A stretch of 10,139 nucleotides of DNA from JBBPZA01 sp038199375 (GTDB lineage: Bacteria > Actinomycetota > Thermoleophilia > Solirubrobacterales > Solirubrobacteraceae): contig JBBPZA010000025.1 in the NCBI GenBank assembly GCA_038199375.1, positions 1 to 10,139 of the forward strand, in the 5' to 3' direction. Shown here piece after piece: positions 1-7,357 of the stretch (within the stretch, counting starts at the first letter, position 1; each line of letters starts with the position of its first letter). A program made the translations under genes and the position numbers. The notes beneath the pieces were generated by a model. The model was not told the DNA's origin. It saw only the letters and a program-made list of their open reading frames with translations, and searched no databases.

Positions 1-459
1 CTGGTAGCTCGAGAGGATCAGCCGCTCGATCCCGGCGGCGTCGTGCAGCGGTGCGATTGCGACGACCATCTGCATCGTGGTGCAGTTCGGGTTGGCGACG
101 ATCCCCGCGTGGGTGTCGAGGGCCTCGGGGTTGACCTCCGCGACGACGAGCGGCACGTCTGGCTCCATGCGCCACTGCGAGGAGTTGTCGACCGCCACCG
201 CGCCCGCCTGCGCGAAGCGGGGGGCCCACTCCCTCGAGACCGCCGACCCCGCCGAGAAGAGCGCGACGTCGAAGCCCTCGATCGCTTCGGGGGCGAGCGC
301 GCGCACCGTCCGGCCGGCGACCTCGCGGCCCGCCGAGCGCTCGGACGCGAAGGGCACGATCTCGCGTGCGGGAAACCTACGCTGCTCGAGGATCTCGAGC
401 AGCGTGGTGCCCACGGCGCCGGTCGCGCCGACGACGGCGACGCGGAGGCCGTCGTTCAC
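1..459 (-). CDS. asd: Aspartate-semialdehyde dehydrogenase, N-terminal part (gene runs off the window)
   Basis: Reduces aspartyl phosphate to aspartate semialdehyde with NADPH, the second step of the aspartate pathway and the step after the kinase encoded just upstream. The visible 153 residues begin with the Rossmann nucleotide-binding loop GATGAVG (residues 11-17) and include the active-site motif NPNCTT with the catalytic cysteine at residue 126. The fragment ends in SSYQ, which in the family starts the conserved stretch after the NAD-binding half, so roughly the C-terminal 55% lies beyond position 1. The GTG start overlaps the lysC stop as GTGA, and a good Shine-Dalgarno sequence GGAGGA (466-471, minus strand) sits six bases before it. 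This fixes the start and indicates cotranscription and coupled translation with lysC. Identification is secure; only the 3' end is missing. Confidence 0.96.
   Translation of the reverse strand, partial: MNDGLRVAVVGATGAVGTTLLEILEQRRFPAREIVPFASERSAGREVAGRTVRALAPEAIEGFDVALFSAGSAVSREWAPRFAQAGAVAVDNSSQWRMEPDVPLVVAEVNPEALDTHAGIVANPNCTTMQMVVAIAPLHDAAGIERLILSSYQ
381..403. repeat. Perfect 10-base inverted repeat within asd
   Basis: GCTGCTCGAG (381-390) and its exact complement CTCGAGCAGC (394-403) flank GAT. It falls in codons about 19-26 of asd (encoding LLEILEQ) and would form a strong hairpin in the mRNA about 55 bases after the start codon. The amino-acid repeat LE...LE together with GC-rich codon choice can explain it, so a regulatory role is only a possibility. 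Confidence 0.6.
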
Positions 460-1796
460 GCGGCTTCCTCCCCCGACGACCCTTCCGGGGGGCGATCCTT
501 GTATGGGACGTCCTCGCTCCCCGCCCCACCGTCTCGGGGCCCGCGCTCGAACGGCCGCTCCTCGCGCACTGCGTCGCGGCCGAGATCGAACGCGGCGTGC
601 AGAGCGCGGACGGCCCTCGGCACGTGCTCGCCCCGGATGACGCAGGAGATCTTGATGGGCGACGTCGAGATCATCTCCATGTTGATCGCGTTCTCCCCGA
701 GCACGCTGAACACCTTCGCGGCGACCCCGGGGTGCGACTTCATTCCCGCCCCCACGATCGAGACCTTGCCCATCTCCACGTCGGTCGCGACGCTGGCGAT
801 GCCCAGCTCGGCGACGATCCTTCCGAGCGTGCGCGTCGCCCCGGCGAGGTCCGCCCGCGGGACGGTGAAGGACATGTCGGCTCGGGCGCCGGCTGACTCG
901 GGCTCGTTCTGGATGATCATGTCGACGTTGACGTTGTCGTCGGCCAGCGCGCTGAAGATCCGGCCGGCCACGCCGGGCTGGTCGGGCACCCCGAGCAGGG
1001 TCACGCGCGCCTCGTCGGTCGAGTGGGTGACGGCGGTGATGAGGGGCTGCTCCACGGTGTCGTCCTCTCCCAGGACAACGGTACCGGTCGCATCATTGAA
1101 GCTCGATCGGCAGTGGATGCGCACGCCGTGGTTGCGCGCGTACTCGACGGAGCGCAGCTGTAGCACCCCGGCGCCCGACGAGGCCATCTCGAGCATCTCC
1201 TCGAAGGACAGGACCGGCAGCTTGCGCGCATCGGGGACGATCCGCGGGTCGGCGCTGAACACGCCGTCGACGTCGGTGTAGATCTCGCACACATCGGCGC
1301 CGACCGCCGCCGCCAGTGCCACCGCGGTAGTGTCCGAGCCCCCTCGTCCGAGCGTCGTGACGTCCTTTGCCGTCGAGACGCCCTGGAAGCCGGCGACCAG
1401 GACGATGGCGCCCGCTTCGAGATGCTCCTTGATGCGATCGGCGCGGACGTCGAGAATTCTCGCTTTGGTATGAGACGTGTCCGTGACTATTCCCGCCTGT
1501 GACCCCGTGAGCGAGATGGCCAGATGACCGAGGTCCTTGATCGCCATCGCGCAGAGGGCACACGACTGACGCTCACCCGTCGAGAGGAGCATGTCCATCT
1601 CGCGCGGATCGGGGTGGGGAGAGACCTCCTGGGCCATCTCGATGAGCTCGTCGGTGGCCTTGCCGCGCGCCGAGAGCACCGCGACGACGCGCGCGCCCTG
1701 CTCCTTGCGCGCGACGATGCGACGGGCGGCCCGGCGAAGCCCCTCGGGGCCGGCGACGGAGGTCCCGCCGAACTTCATGACGAGCGTCTCGGCCAC
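456..1796 (-). CDS. lysC: Aspartate kinase with tandem ACT domains
   Basis: Phosphorylates aspartate, the committed first step towards lysine, threonine, methionine and diaminopimelate. With the GTG start it has 446 residues: the kinase signature KFGGTSV at 8-14, STGE at 72-75, the nucleotide-binding GRGGSDTTA around 150-158, YTDVDGV at 173-179 and ADPR at 182-185. Two ACT regulatory domains follow (about 265-340 and 345-405), the second containing MEMISTSPIKIS, so allosteric feedback by lysine and/or threonine is expected from the family. After the normal end (about 405) there is a charged tail of about 41 residues. The GTG start is preferred because TAGCCT lies eight bases upstream, matching other leaderless starts here; an internal ATG at 1778 would give MKFGGTSV directly. 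The frame stays open far upstream over the divergent GH3 gene, but that part is a shadow. Followed by asd with a four-base overlap. Confidence 0.95.
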   Translation of the reverse strand: MAETLVMKFGGTSVAGPEGLRRAARRIVARKEQGARVVAVLSARGKATDELIEMAQEVSPHPDPREMDMLLSTGERQSCALCAMAIKDLGHLAISLTGSQAGIVTDTSHTKARILDVRADRIKEHLEAGAIVLVAGFQGVSTAKDVTTLGRGGSDTTAVALAAAVGADVCEIYTDVDGVFSADPRIVPDARKLPVLSFEEMLEMASSGAGVLQLRSVEYARNHGVRIHCRSSFNDATGTVVLGEDDTVEQPLITAVTHSTDEARVTLLGVPDQPGVAGRIFSALADDNVNVDMIIQNEPESAGARADMSFTVPRADLAGATRTLGRIVAELGIASVATDVEMGKVSIVGAGMKSHPGVAAKVFSVLGENAINMEMISTSPIKISCVIRGEHVPRAVRALHAAFDLGRDAVREERPFERGPRDGGAGSEDVPYKDRPPEGSSGEEAA

Positions 1797-1804
1797 GGCG
1801 GGGA

Positions 1805-1810
1805 AGGCTA
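1805..1810 (-). promoter_or_regulatory. Putative -10 element of lysC-asd
   Basis: TAGCCT on the minus strand matches the actinobacterial -10 pattern TAnnnT and ends eight bases before the lysC GTG, so the transcript would start at or just before the start codon. No convincing -35 is visible and there is no Shine-Dalgarno sequence ahead of lysC. The same spot read on the plus strand gives TAGCGG six bases before the divergent GH3 start, so the small CTAG centre might serve both directions. Inferred from position and pattern only. Confidence 0.45.
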
Positions 1811-1820
1811 GCGGCGTACG

Positions 1821-3056
1821 GTGACCCGAGCACGCAAGCGACGAAACACGCTCCTGCTCGCGCTGGCGGTCGTCCCACTGCTGGCTCTGCTCACCGCGCT
1901 CCTTCCCGCCGGCGCCGACGAGGAGGACGGACAAGGCGCTCCGCGAACGCAGGAGGCGCTCTCCACCGGAAAGGAGACGGTTCCGGGTGCGGAGGTCACC
2001 GTCCTCGACGCGCTGGTGAAGGTGATCGGGCCGGCACGCGGGAGCGACGACATCGAGCGCTTCCTCGCTCGCGCTCCCGTCGAGCGCAAGGTCGCCCAGC
2101 TCTTCGTCGTCGGCTTCTCCGGCCAGGACAGGCAAGCGCCGATCCTCGTCAACCTGCGTCGTCGTGACTGGGGCGGCCTGGCGCTCCAGGACGTCAACTA
2201 CGTCTCGGAAACCCAAGTGAAGGGCTTGATCGCGGGGCTTCGAGCAAATGCGCGGATCGGCCGCAACGTCCCTCCGCTGATCGCCGCCGCCCAGGAGGGT
2301 GGCGAGCGATCGGCCTTCGCGGACCTCCCGCCCGGCTCGCAGGGGCCGGTGGCCACCAAGGGTGGCGTGGCGGGGGTGGGGCGCGAGGCCGTGGCGGCCG
2401 GCCGGGCTCTGCGCGCGCTCGGAGTCACGATGACCTTCGCGCCCTCGGCCGACGTCGCCGCGGAGGGCGGACCGTTCGAGAAGCGCGCCTTCGGCGTCGA
2501 CGAGGAATTCGTGGCGAAGGCCACGCGCGCTGCGGTCCAGGGCTACCTGAAGGCCAAGGTGATCCCGGCGGTCGGGAGCTTCCCCGGGGCGGGCGCCTCG
2601 TCGCAGGACCCCGACATCGGCCCCGGGCCCGTCGGGCTGAGCCTGGACGAGCTGCGCGAGCGCGACGTCCGTCCGTTCCAGGCGATCGCCGGACTGGCGC
2701 CCGTCGTGCGGATGTCCAACGCCATCTACGCAGCCTTCGACGGCGTCACCCCGGCTACGGTGCTTCCCGAGGCGGTCCGCCTCCTGCGATCGCTGGGGTT
2801 CCGCGGCGTCGTCATGACCGCGAACCTCGTGGGGACGACCGGCGTCACCGGCGGCACGGTCCCCCAGGCGGCGCTCGCCGCGCTGAAGGCGGGTGTGGAC
2901 CTGATCTACATCCCCGGCTCGGCCGACGATCAGGAGGAGGCCTACCAAGCCGTGCTCTCCGCGGTGCGAACCGGCCGCATCTCCCCCGCCCGCCTCGACG
3001 GCTCGCTGCGCCGGGTCCTCGAGCTCAAGCGCTCCTACGGGAAGCTGCCGAGCTGA
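1821..3056 (+). CDS. Exported glycoside hydrolase family 3 homologue (NagZ-like fold), catalytic residues apparently lost
   Basis: A 411-residue protein. The N-terminus is basic (RARKRR), followed by a hydrophobic stretch at about 10-30 ending LLPAGA, a signal peptide or membrane anchor, so the protein should act outside the membrane. The rest aligns by eye with the GH3 N-terminal barrel of beta-N-acetylhexosaminidases: VAQLFVVGFSG (91-101), AAAQEGG (155-161, normally VDQEGG), TFAPSADV (205-212), RAFG (222-225), an SFPGAG motif (253-258, normally KHFPGHG), LGFRGVVMTANL (325-336, normally GVVVTDDLEM), and the usual C-terminal AALKAGVDLI. The nucleophile aspartate of TDD is alanine here (A334), the KH pair is GS (252-253), and the DSH histidine is missing, so hydrolysis is unlikely. 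It may bind glycan or have a structural role. Start is GTG, 24 bases from divergent lysC; no Shine-Dalgarno sequence. The gene converges on recR with a 16-base gap. Confidence 0.85.
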   Translation: MTRARKRRNTLLLALAVVPLLALLTALLPAGADEEDGQGAPRTQEALSTGKETVPGAEVTVLDALVKVIGPARGSDDIERFLARAPVERKVAQLFVVGFSGQDRQAPILVNLRRRDWGGLALQDVNYVSETQVKGLIAGLRANARIGRNVPPLIAAAQEGGERSAFADLPPGSQGPVATKGGVAGVGREAVAAGRALRALGVTMTFAPSADVAAEGGPFEKRAFGVDEEFVAKATRAAVQGYLKAKVIPAVGSFPGAGASSQDPDIGPGPVGLSLDELRERDVRPFQAIAGLAPVVRMSNAIYAAFDGVTPATVLPEAVRLLRSLGFRGVVMTANLVGTTGVTGGTVPQAALAALKAGVDLIYIPGSADDQEEAYQAVLSAVRTGRISPARLDGSLRRVLELKRSYGKLPS

Positions 3057-3072
3057 GCGCTCGCGCGGAGCC

Positions 3073-3672
3073 CTAGAGCGCGCGCCTACCCGCGAGCGCG
3101 CGGCCGAGGGTGACCTCGTCGGCGTACTCGAGGTCGCCGCCCACCGGCAGGCCGGAGGCCAGGCGGGTGACCGCGACGTCTGGAGACCGGCCGCGCAGCG
3201 CGTCGGCGATGTAGAGCGCGGTGGCCTCCCCCGTGGTCGTCGGGTTGGTGGCCAGCACGACCTCGCTCACCTCCCCCTCAGCGACCCGGGCGAGGAGCTC
3301 GGCGATCTTGAGATCCTCGGGATCGACGCCGTCGATCGGTGAGAGCGCGCCGCCGAGCACGTGGTAGCGGCCCCGGAACTCGTGCGTGCGCTCGATCGGG
3401 ATCACGTCGCTGGGCTCCTCGACGACGCAGAGCACGCTCGGGTCGCGGCGGGTGTCGCGGCAGATCGGGCACAAGCCCTCCTCGGCGAGGTTGTAGCAGC
3501 GCTCGCACAGCCCGATGCGCTCCTTGACCTCGCGGATGGCGTCGGCGAGGTCGCGAGCCTCCTCGGGCGAGGCGCGGAGGATGTGGAAGGCCAGTCGCTG
3601 AGCGGTGCGGGTCCCGATGCCCGGAAGGCGGCTCAGCTCGGTGATCAGCCGCTGGACGGGAGCGGCGTACAC
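3073..3672 (-). CDS. recR: Recombination mediator protein RecR
   Basis: Works with RecO (and RecF) to load RecA at single-stranded gaps in the cytoplasm. The 199-residue length is typical. Domains are in order: helix-hairpin-helix LPGIGTRTAQRLAFHIL (16-32), a four-cysteine zinc finger (C56, C59, C68, C71), a TOPRIM domain starting at LCVVEEP (81-87) with YHVLGG (103-108), and the C-terminal LASGLPVGGDLEYADEVTLGRAL region (171-193), all intact. Start is GTG directly abutting the TAG stop of ybaB with no spare base and no clear Shine-Dalgarno sequence, so translation is probably coupled to ybaB. It is the last gene of dnaX-ybaB-recR, an order conserved across many bacteria. Confidence 0.98.
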   Translation of the reverse strand: MYAAPVQRLITELSRLPGIGTRTAQRLAFHILRASPEEARDLADAIREVKERIGLCERCYNLAEEGLCPICRDTRRDPSVLCVVEEPSDVIPIERTHEFRGRYHVLGGALSPIDGVDPEDLKIAELLARVAEGEVSEVVLATNPTTTGEATALYIADALRGRSPDVAVTRLASGLPVGGDLEYADEVTLGRALAGRRAL

Positions 3673-3999
3673 CTAGAGGCCGGGCAGCCCGAGGTTGCCC
3701 ATTCCGCCGGTCAGCCCGCCGAGCTTGCTCGCGGCGAGCTCCTGCGCTGAGCGCAGGCCCTCGTTGACGGCGGCGAGGACGAGGTCTGCGAGCAGCTCGG
3801 GATCGTCGGGATCGATGGCGTCGGGCGCGATCGTGATCTCCTTGACCTCGAGGTCGCCGCTGACGACGACCTTGACCATCCCACCACCGGCGGAGGCCTC
3901 CACCCGCTCGTCCTTGAGCTTGTCCTGCGCGGCCATCATGTCGGCCTGCATCTTCTGGACCTGCTTGAGCATCTGCTGCATGTTGGGCGGCTGGGGCAT
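3673..3999 (-). CDS. ybaB: YbaB/EbfC family nucleoid-associated DNA-binding protein
   Basis: Small dimeric DNA-binding protein of 108 residues, the usual size. The N-terminal helix is rich in Met, Gln and Lys (MQQMLKQVQKMQADMMAAQ, residues 7-25). The family core follows: EASAGGGMVKVVVSGDLEVKEI (34-55), the acidic DPDDPELLADLV (63-74), then a helix with AAVNEGLRSAQEL and a Gly/Leu/Met-rich tail. The ATG shares its A with the dnaX TGA stop (TGATG), and GAGGA and AGGAAGG sequences lie three and nine bases upstream, so initiation is by reinitiation or a Shine-Dalgarno sequence within the operon. The open frame extends further upstream inside dnaX, but nothing there looks like YbaB. Confidence 0.96.
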   Translation of the reverse strand: MPQPPNMQQMLKQVQKMQADMMAAQDKLKDERVEASAGGGMVKVVVSGDLEVKEITIAPDAIDPDDPELLADLVLAAVNEGLRSAQELAASKLGGLTGGMGNLGLPGL

Positions 4000-5798
4000 C
4001 AATCCTCGCCTTCCTCGGGGTCGGCCGGGATCTCCTCGGCGTCGAACTCTGTCACGAACCGGGCGACCAGCTCCTCCTCGGAGAGCGACCCCCCCACGCC
4101 CGCATCCTGGCCGACCTCCTCCCCCAGCTCGCAGCGCAGCTGGATGTGCGCTCCGGTCACCGCCCGCACGGCGTCGGCGAGCGCCTCGCAGTACTCGGCA
4201 TCCTGAGCCTTTCGCTTCTTGAAGGTCGCCGAGGGCGGAAAGGCGACGACCAGCTGCCCGTCGGCGAGGGAGGCGGGCCGCGCCTCGGCGAAGATGCCGG
4301 CCTTCAGGGACCCCCCACGCTCGCGAAGCATCTCGAGGACGGCCGGCCACACCGCGCGCAGGCCTTCGAGGTCGCCGGCGGGAGCAGCGCCCTGCGCGGC
4401 AGCGGCCGCCCCCGCCCCCACCGGCGCGCCGGTCTCTCGGGCCCCGGGCGCCGCCGCCAAGGGCGCGCCGTTCTCCCGCGGCGCGGAGGCCACCGCCGGC
4501 GCCGCCGTAGGCACGACCACGCGCGCGCCTGTCTCCGCGACGGGCGCCGGGGGCTCCGGCTCGGCGGGCGGTGCGACACGCGCGGCGGCGACTTCGCCCA
4601 TGGGCTCGGGCGGCGGCGCGACCGGCGCGGGCCGAGAGCCCGGCCCGCCGGCGAGCCCGGCCTCGAGTCGCTCGACGCGGGCGAGCAGCGCCTGAGTCGA
4701 GACGTCGGCGTCCGGCCGCGCCGCCTTGACCAGCGCGAGCTCGAGCTGGATCCGGGGGTCGGCGCCGTTCTTGACCGCATCCTGGGCGGCCGCCACGAGG
4801 TCGAGCAGACGGGTCACGTCGGCGGCGGTCAGGCGCTGGGCCTGGGCGAGGAGGCGCTCGTCGTGCTCGGAGGTCATCCGCAGGCCCGCGGGGAGCTCGC
4901 CCAGGGTCTGGACCACGAGCAGCTCGCGCGCATGGCCCTCCAGGTCGCGCAGCAGCTGGCCGGCGTCGCGGCCCGACTCGTCCAGGCGCGCGACCGAGAG
5001 GAGCGCCTCACGGGCGTCCCGGGCGGCGATCGCGTCCAGCGCCCCGAAGAGCAGGTCGGCGTCGGCCACCCCGAGCACGGCGAGCACGTCGTCGAGCTCG
5101 ATCGAGGTGCCGCTGTAGGTGACCAGCTGCTCCAGGGTCCCGAGCGCGTCGCGGAAGCTCCCAGTCGCCCCGCGGGCGATCAGGCCCACGGCCGACCCGG
5201 GCAGCTCGATCGCCTCCTGGGCGGCCACCCGGCGCAGGACCTCGCCTATCTGCTCGGCGCTCGGGCGGCCGAAGTCGAAGCGATGGCAGCGGTCGACCAC
5301 CGTCGGCAGGACCTTCTGCGCCTCGGTCGTGGCGAGCACGAAGATCGTGCTCGGCGGCGGCTCCTCGAGGGTCTTCAGAAACGCGTTCCAGGCCTGGGGC
5401 GAGAGCATGTGGGCCTCGTCGAGGATGTAGACCTTGTGGCGGCCGGACACCGGGGCCAGCCCGACGCGCTCGCGCAGCTCGCGGATGTCGTCGACCGAGT
5501 TGTTGGAGGCGGCATCCATCTCGATGACGTCGAGCGAGGTCGCGCCGGCGATGGACACGCACGACTCGCAGACGCCGCACGGCGAGGTGGTGGGCCCCCG
5601 CTCGCAGTTCAGGCAGGCGGCGAGGATCTTGGCCATCGAGGTCTTCCCCGTCCCCCGCGAGCCCACGAACAGGTAGGCGTGGTGGACCTTGTCGCGCTCC
5701 ACGGCGTTTCGCAGCGTGCGCACGACGTGCTCTTGGCCGACCACCTGGTCGAAGCTGCGGGGGCGGTGGCGGCGGTACAGCGACGGGGTCTCGGGCAC
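3999..5798 (-). CDS. dnaX: DNA polymerase III subunits gamma/tau (clamp loader ATPase)
   Basis: The ATPase core of the clamp loader that puts the beta clamp on primed DNA. The protein has 599 residues. The AAA+ module shows YRRHRPRSFDQVVGQEHV (8-25), Walker A GSRGTGKT (46-53), the DnaX zinc module (C65, C74, C77, C80), Walker B ILDEAH (125-130), LKTLEEPP (141-148), sensor 1 ATTEAQK (156-162), arginine finger region VDRCHRFDF (168-176) and sensor 2 GSFRDALG (213-220). A clamp-loader collar follows to about 360, then an Ala/Pro-rich linker (about 383-475) and a C-terminal tau-type domain (477-560) with an acidic tail. No run of A resembling the E. coli slippery frameshift site is visible, so only the full-length form is expected. 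GTG start with TAGACT nine bases upstream; first gene of the operon with ybaB and recR. Confidence 0.97.
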   Translation of the reverse strand: MPETPSLYRRHRPRSFDQVVGQEHVVRTLRNAVERDKVHHAYLFVGSRGTGKTSMAKILAACLNCERGPTTSPCGVCESCVSIAGATSLDVIEMDAASNNSVDDIRELRERVGLAPVSGRHKVYILDEAHMLSPQAWNAFLKTLEEPPPSTIFVLATTEAQKVLPTVVDRCHRFDFGRPSAEQIGEVLRRVAAQEAIELPGSAVGLIARGATGSFRDALGTLEQLVTYSGTSIELDDVLAVLGVADADLLFGALDAIAARDAREALLSVARLDESGRDAGQLLRDLEGHARELLVVQTLGELPAGLRMTSEHDERLLAQAQRLTAADVTRLLDLVAAAQDAVKNGADPRIQLELALVKAARPDADVSTQALLARVERLEAGLAGGPGSRPAPVAPPPEPMGEVAAARVAPPAEPEPPAPVAETGARVVVPTAAPAVASAPRENGAPLAAAPGARETGAPVGAGAAAAAQGAAPAGDLEGLRAVWPAVLEMLRERGGSLKAGIFAEARPASLADGQLVVAFPPSATFKKRKAQDAEYCEALADAVRAVTGAHIQLRCELGEEVGQDAGVGGSLSEEELVARFVTEFDAEEIPADPEEGED

Positions 5799-5807
5799 GA
5801 GGTTTCG

Positions 5808-5813
5808 AGTCTA
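5808..5813 (-). promoter_or_regulatory. Putative -10 element of dnaX-ybaB-recR
   Basis: TAGACT on the minus strand lies nine bases before the dnaX GTG, fitting TAnnnT and a leaderless or near-leaderless transcript. No clear -35 box is seen, and no Shine-Dalgarno sequence precedes the GTG. It sits in the 73-base divergent gap with the membrane-protein gene at 5872. Confidence 0.45.
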
Positions 5814-5855
5814 GTCGAGGGGCCGTCGACGACCCCGCACCGCGCGTTCGGCCGG

Positions 5856-5861
5856 TACGGT
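5856..5861 (+). promoter_or_regulatory. Putative -10 element of the GT-C-like membrane protein gene
   Basis: TACGGT lies ten bases before the ATG at 5872, in the same arrangement as the other proposed promoters here. No -35 box is recognisable. The bases between it and the ATG are C-rich with no Shine-Dalgarno sequence. Confidence 0.4.
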
Positions 5862-5871
5862 CTCGCCCCCG

Positions 5872-7314
5872 ATGGCCCGCCTGAGACCGCTATGGAGCGT
5901 CGCTGTCGCAGGTGCGCTGTACGCGATCTTCCAGACGGGCTTTGCCAACTGGGACACCGCCTATGCGCTCGTCTTCGGCAGCGAAGTGGCCTCGGGCCGG
6001 CGGCCCGACTTCGACGGCGCGGCGCTCGCGCCGACGACGCATCCCCTCGCCGACGTCGTCGGCCTCCTGCTCGCCGGATTCGGCGACGCGGCCGAGCCGA
6101 TGGTCGTGGCGTCGGGGTTCCTCGCGCTGGGAGTGGTCGGCTACCTGGTCTACCGGCTGGCGGCGACGTGGTTCGGGCCGGTGGCGGGAGTCGCCGCGGC
6201 GCTCGTCCTCCTGACCCGCGAGCCGGTGCTCTCCTTCGGCGTGCGCGCCTACGTCGACCTGCCCTACCTGGCCCTCGTCCTCGGCGCGCTGGCACTCGAG
6301 GTCCGCCGCCCGCGGGCGGGAGCTTCCGTGCTCGCCCTGCTCTTCCTCGCCGGCCTGCTGCGGCCCGAGGCGTGGCTGTTCTCGCTCGCATACGTGGTCT
6401 GGCTGGCGCTGCCGTCGTTCATGGGAGCGCGGCAGCAAGGAGCAGACGACCCAGGCGAGGCGCGCCGCCGCGCCACCCGGCTCATCCCGCTCGCCCTGGC
6501 GGCCCCGGTGGTGTGGGCGCTCTTGGACCTCGCCGCCACCGGCGACGCACTCGCCTCGCTGACGGGCACACGCGAGAACGTCGAGACGCTGGGGCGGGCG
6601 ACGGGGCTCTCGGGGTTCGTCTCGGAGGGCCCGCGCAAGCTCGGTGAGATCCTGCGCGAGCCGGGACTCGTCGCCGCGATGGCCGGCGCCGGGCTCGGGC
6701 TCATGTGGCTGCGCCGGCGCACGCTGGCGATCGTCGCCGCCGCGGCCGTCGCGCTGGCCGCCTTCGCGGTCGTCGCCCTCGCCGGCCTGCCGGTCATCAC
6801 CCGCTACCTGCTGCTCGAGGCGGCCCTCCTGTGCGTGCTCTGCGGGGCGGCGGTGGGTGGCTGGCTGGCCGTCGAGCGCGGACCGCGACGCTGGGGCTGG
6901 CTCGCCGCCGGTGCCGTCGTGGTCCTCCTGTTCGCAGCCTTCGGCCCCTCCCAGTACGACCGTGTGGCCGACCTCCGCGCATCGCTCGTCGCACAGAAGC
7001 GCATCCAGGACGACCTCCACGACCTCGCGAGGGACGGTGCCTTCCCGCTGGACTGCCAGCCGATCACGGTGCCCAACAGCCGCCCGGTGCCGCTGCTCTC
7101 CCTGTGGCTCGACCGCGATCCGACCGGCTTGAGGACCGCCGGCGAGGGCCGCCAGCCCTCCCGCGGCGTCCTCCTCCTCCCGGCCCGGCCGTCGATCGCG
7201 CGCCAGTTCGCCCTCGACGACCGCGACCCCGGCGCCGGGCGCCTGCGCCGCCTCGCGGGCTTCCAGCTCCAGCGCCGCAATCGCTCCTGGCGGGTCTACG
7301 CGAACTGCGCGTAG
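5872..7314 (+). CDS. Polytopic membrane protein resembling GT-C (PMT/ArnT-type) glycosyltransferases
   Basis: A 480-residue protein with about nine or ten hydrophobic segments up to residue 358, then a soluble tail of about 120 residues. After the first membrane segment (about 8-24) comes a loop with NWDTAYALVFGSEVASG (26-42) and PTTHPLADVVG (54-64). In GT-C enzymes this first extracytoplasmic loop carries an acidic active-site residue; here the candidate is D28. LLRPEAW (162-168) is also typical of actinobacterial members. These enzymes move sugars from polyprenyl-phosphate donors to proteins or lipids outside the membrane; donor and acceptor cannot be told here. The C-terminal tail has several Arg-rich stretches and ends YANCA. 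Transcribed alone, divergent from dnaX. ATG start, with no other good start before the first membrane segment. Family assignment is by fold and motifs only. Confidence 0.8.
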   Translation: MARLRPLWSVAVAGALYAIFQTGFANWDTAYALVFGSEVASGRRPDFDGAALAPTTHPLADVVGLLLAGFGDAAEPMVVASGFLALGVVGYLVYRLAATWFGPVAGVAAALVLLTREPVLSFGVRAYVDLPYLALVLGALALEVRRPRAGASVLALLFLAGLLRPEAWLFSLAYVVWLALPSFMGARQQGADDPGEARRRATRLIPLALAAPVVWALLDLAATGDALASLTGTRENVETLGRATGLSGFVSEGPRKLGEILREPGLVAAMAGAGLGLMWLRRRTLAIVAAAAVALAAFAVVALAGLPVITRYLLLEAALLCVLCGAAVGGWLAVERGPRRWGWLAAGAVVVLLFAAFGPSQYDRVADLRASLVAQKRIQDDLHDLARDGAFPLDCQPITVPNSRPVPLLSLWLDRDPTGLRTAGEGRQPSRGVLLLPARPSIARQFALDDRDPGAGRLRRLAGFQLQRRNRSWRVYANCA

Positions 7315-7326
7315 CGGACGCTCGTT

Positions 7327-7352
7327 CCGACTCCGCACGCCGACGGAGCCGG
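7327..7352. terminator. Hairpin between convergent membrane-protein and SRP RNA genes
   Basis: CCGACTCCG (7327-7335) pairs with CGGAGCCGG (7344-7352) around an eight-base loop: nine pairs, one of them G-U (formed when read from the minus strand) or A-C (read from the plus strand). It lies 12 bases after the stop of the membrane-protein gene and five bases beyond the 3' end of the SRP RNA, so it is placed to end transcription from both sides. No T run follows on either strand, so it is not a classical intrinsic terminator. Confidence 0.5.
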
Positions 7353-7357
7353 GTAGT

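Noticed and set aside
1797..2948. In-frame extension of the lysC reading frame to 830 residues
   Set aside because: The extra part is antisense to the GH3 gene and has no kinase-like content. KFGGTSV marks the normal N-terminus, and high GC keeps the opposite frame open by chance.
3057..3081. GCGCTC/GAGCGC inverted repeat between GH3 and recR as a terminator
   Set aside because: There are only six pairs with a 13-base loop and no T run, and it overlaps the recR stop. Such pairs arise easily at this GC content.
4000..4350. Longer N-terminus for YbaB (225 codons)
   Set aside because: The extension is out-of-frame dnaX sequence. YbaB proteins are about 100 residues and the ATG at 3999 has suitable ribosome-binding sequences.
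4330..4650. Ala/Pro/Gly-rich segment of dnaX as an inserted repeat
   Set aside because: A flexible low-complexity linker between the clamp-loader collar and the tau domain is normal for the family in high-GC genomes.
4146..6647. Plus-strand open frame of 833 codons antisense to dnaX and running into the membrane-protein gene
   Set aside because: It has Arg/Gly/Ala-rich low-complexity translation and recognisable genes on the other strand and in another frame. It is a GC-driven shadow.
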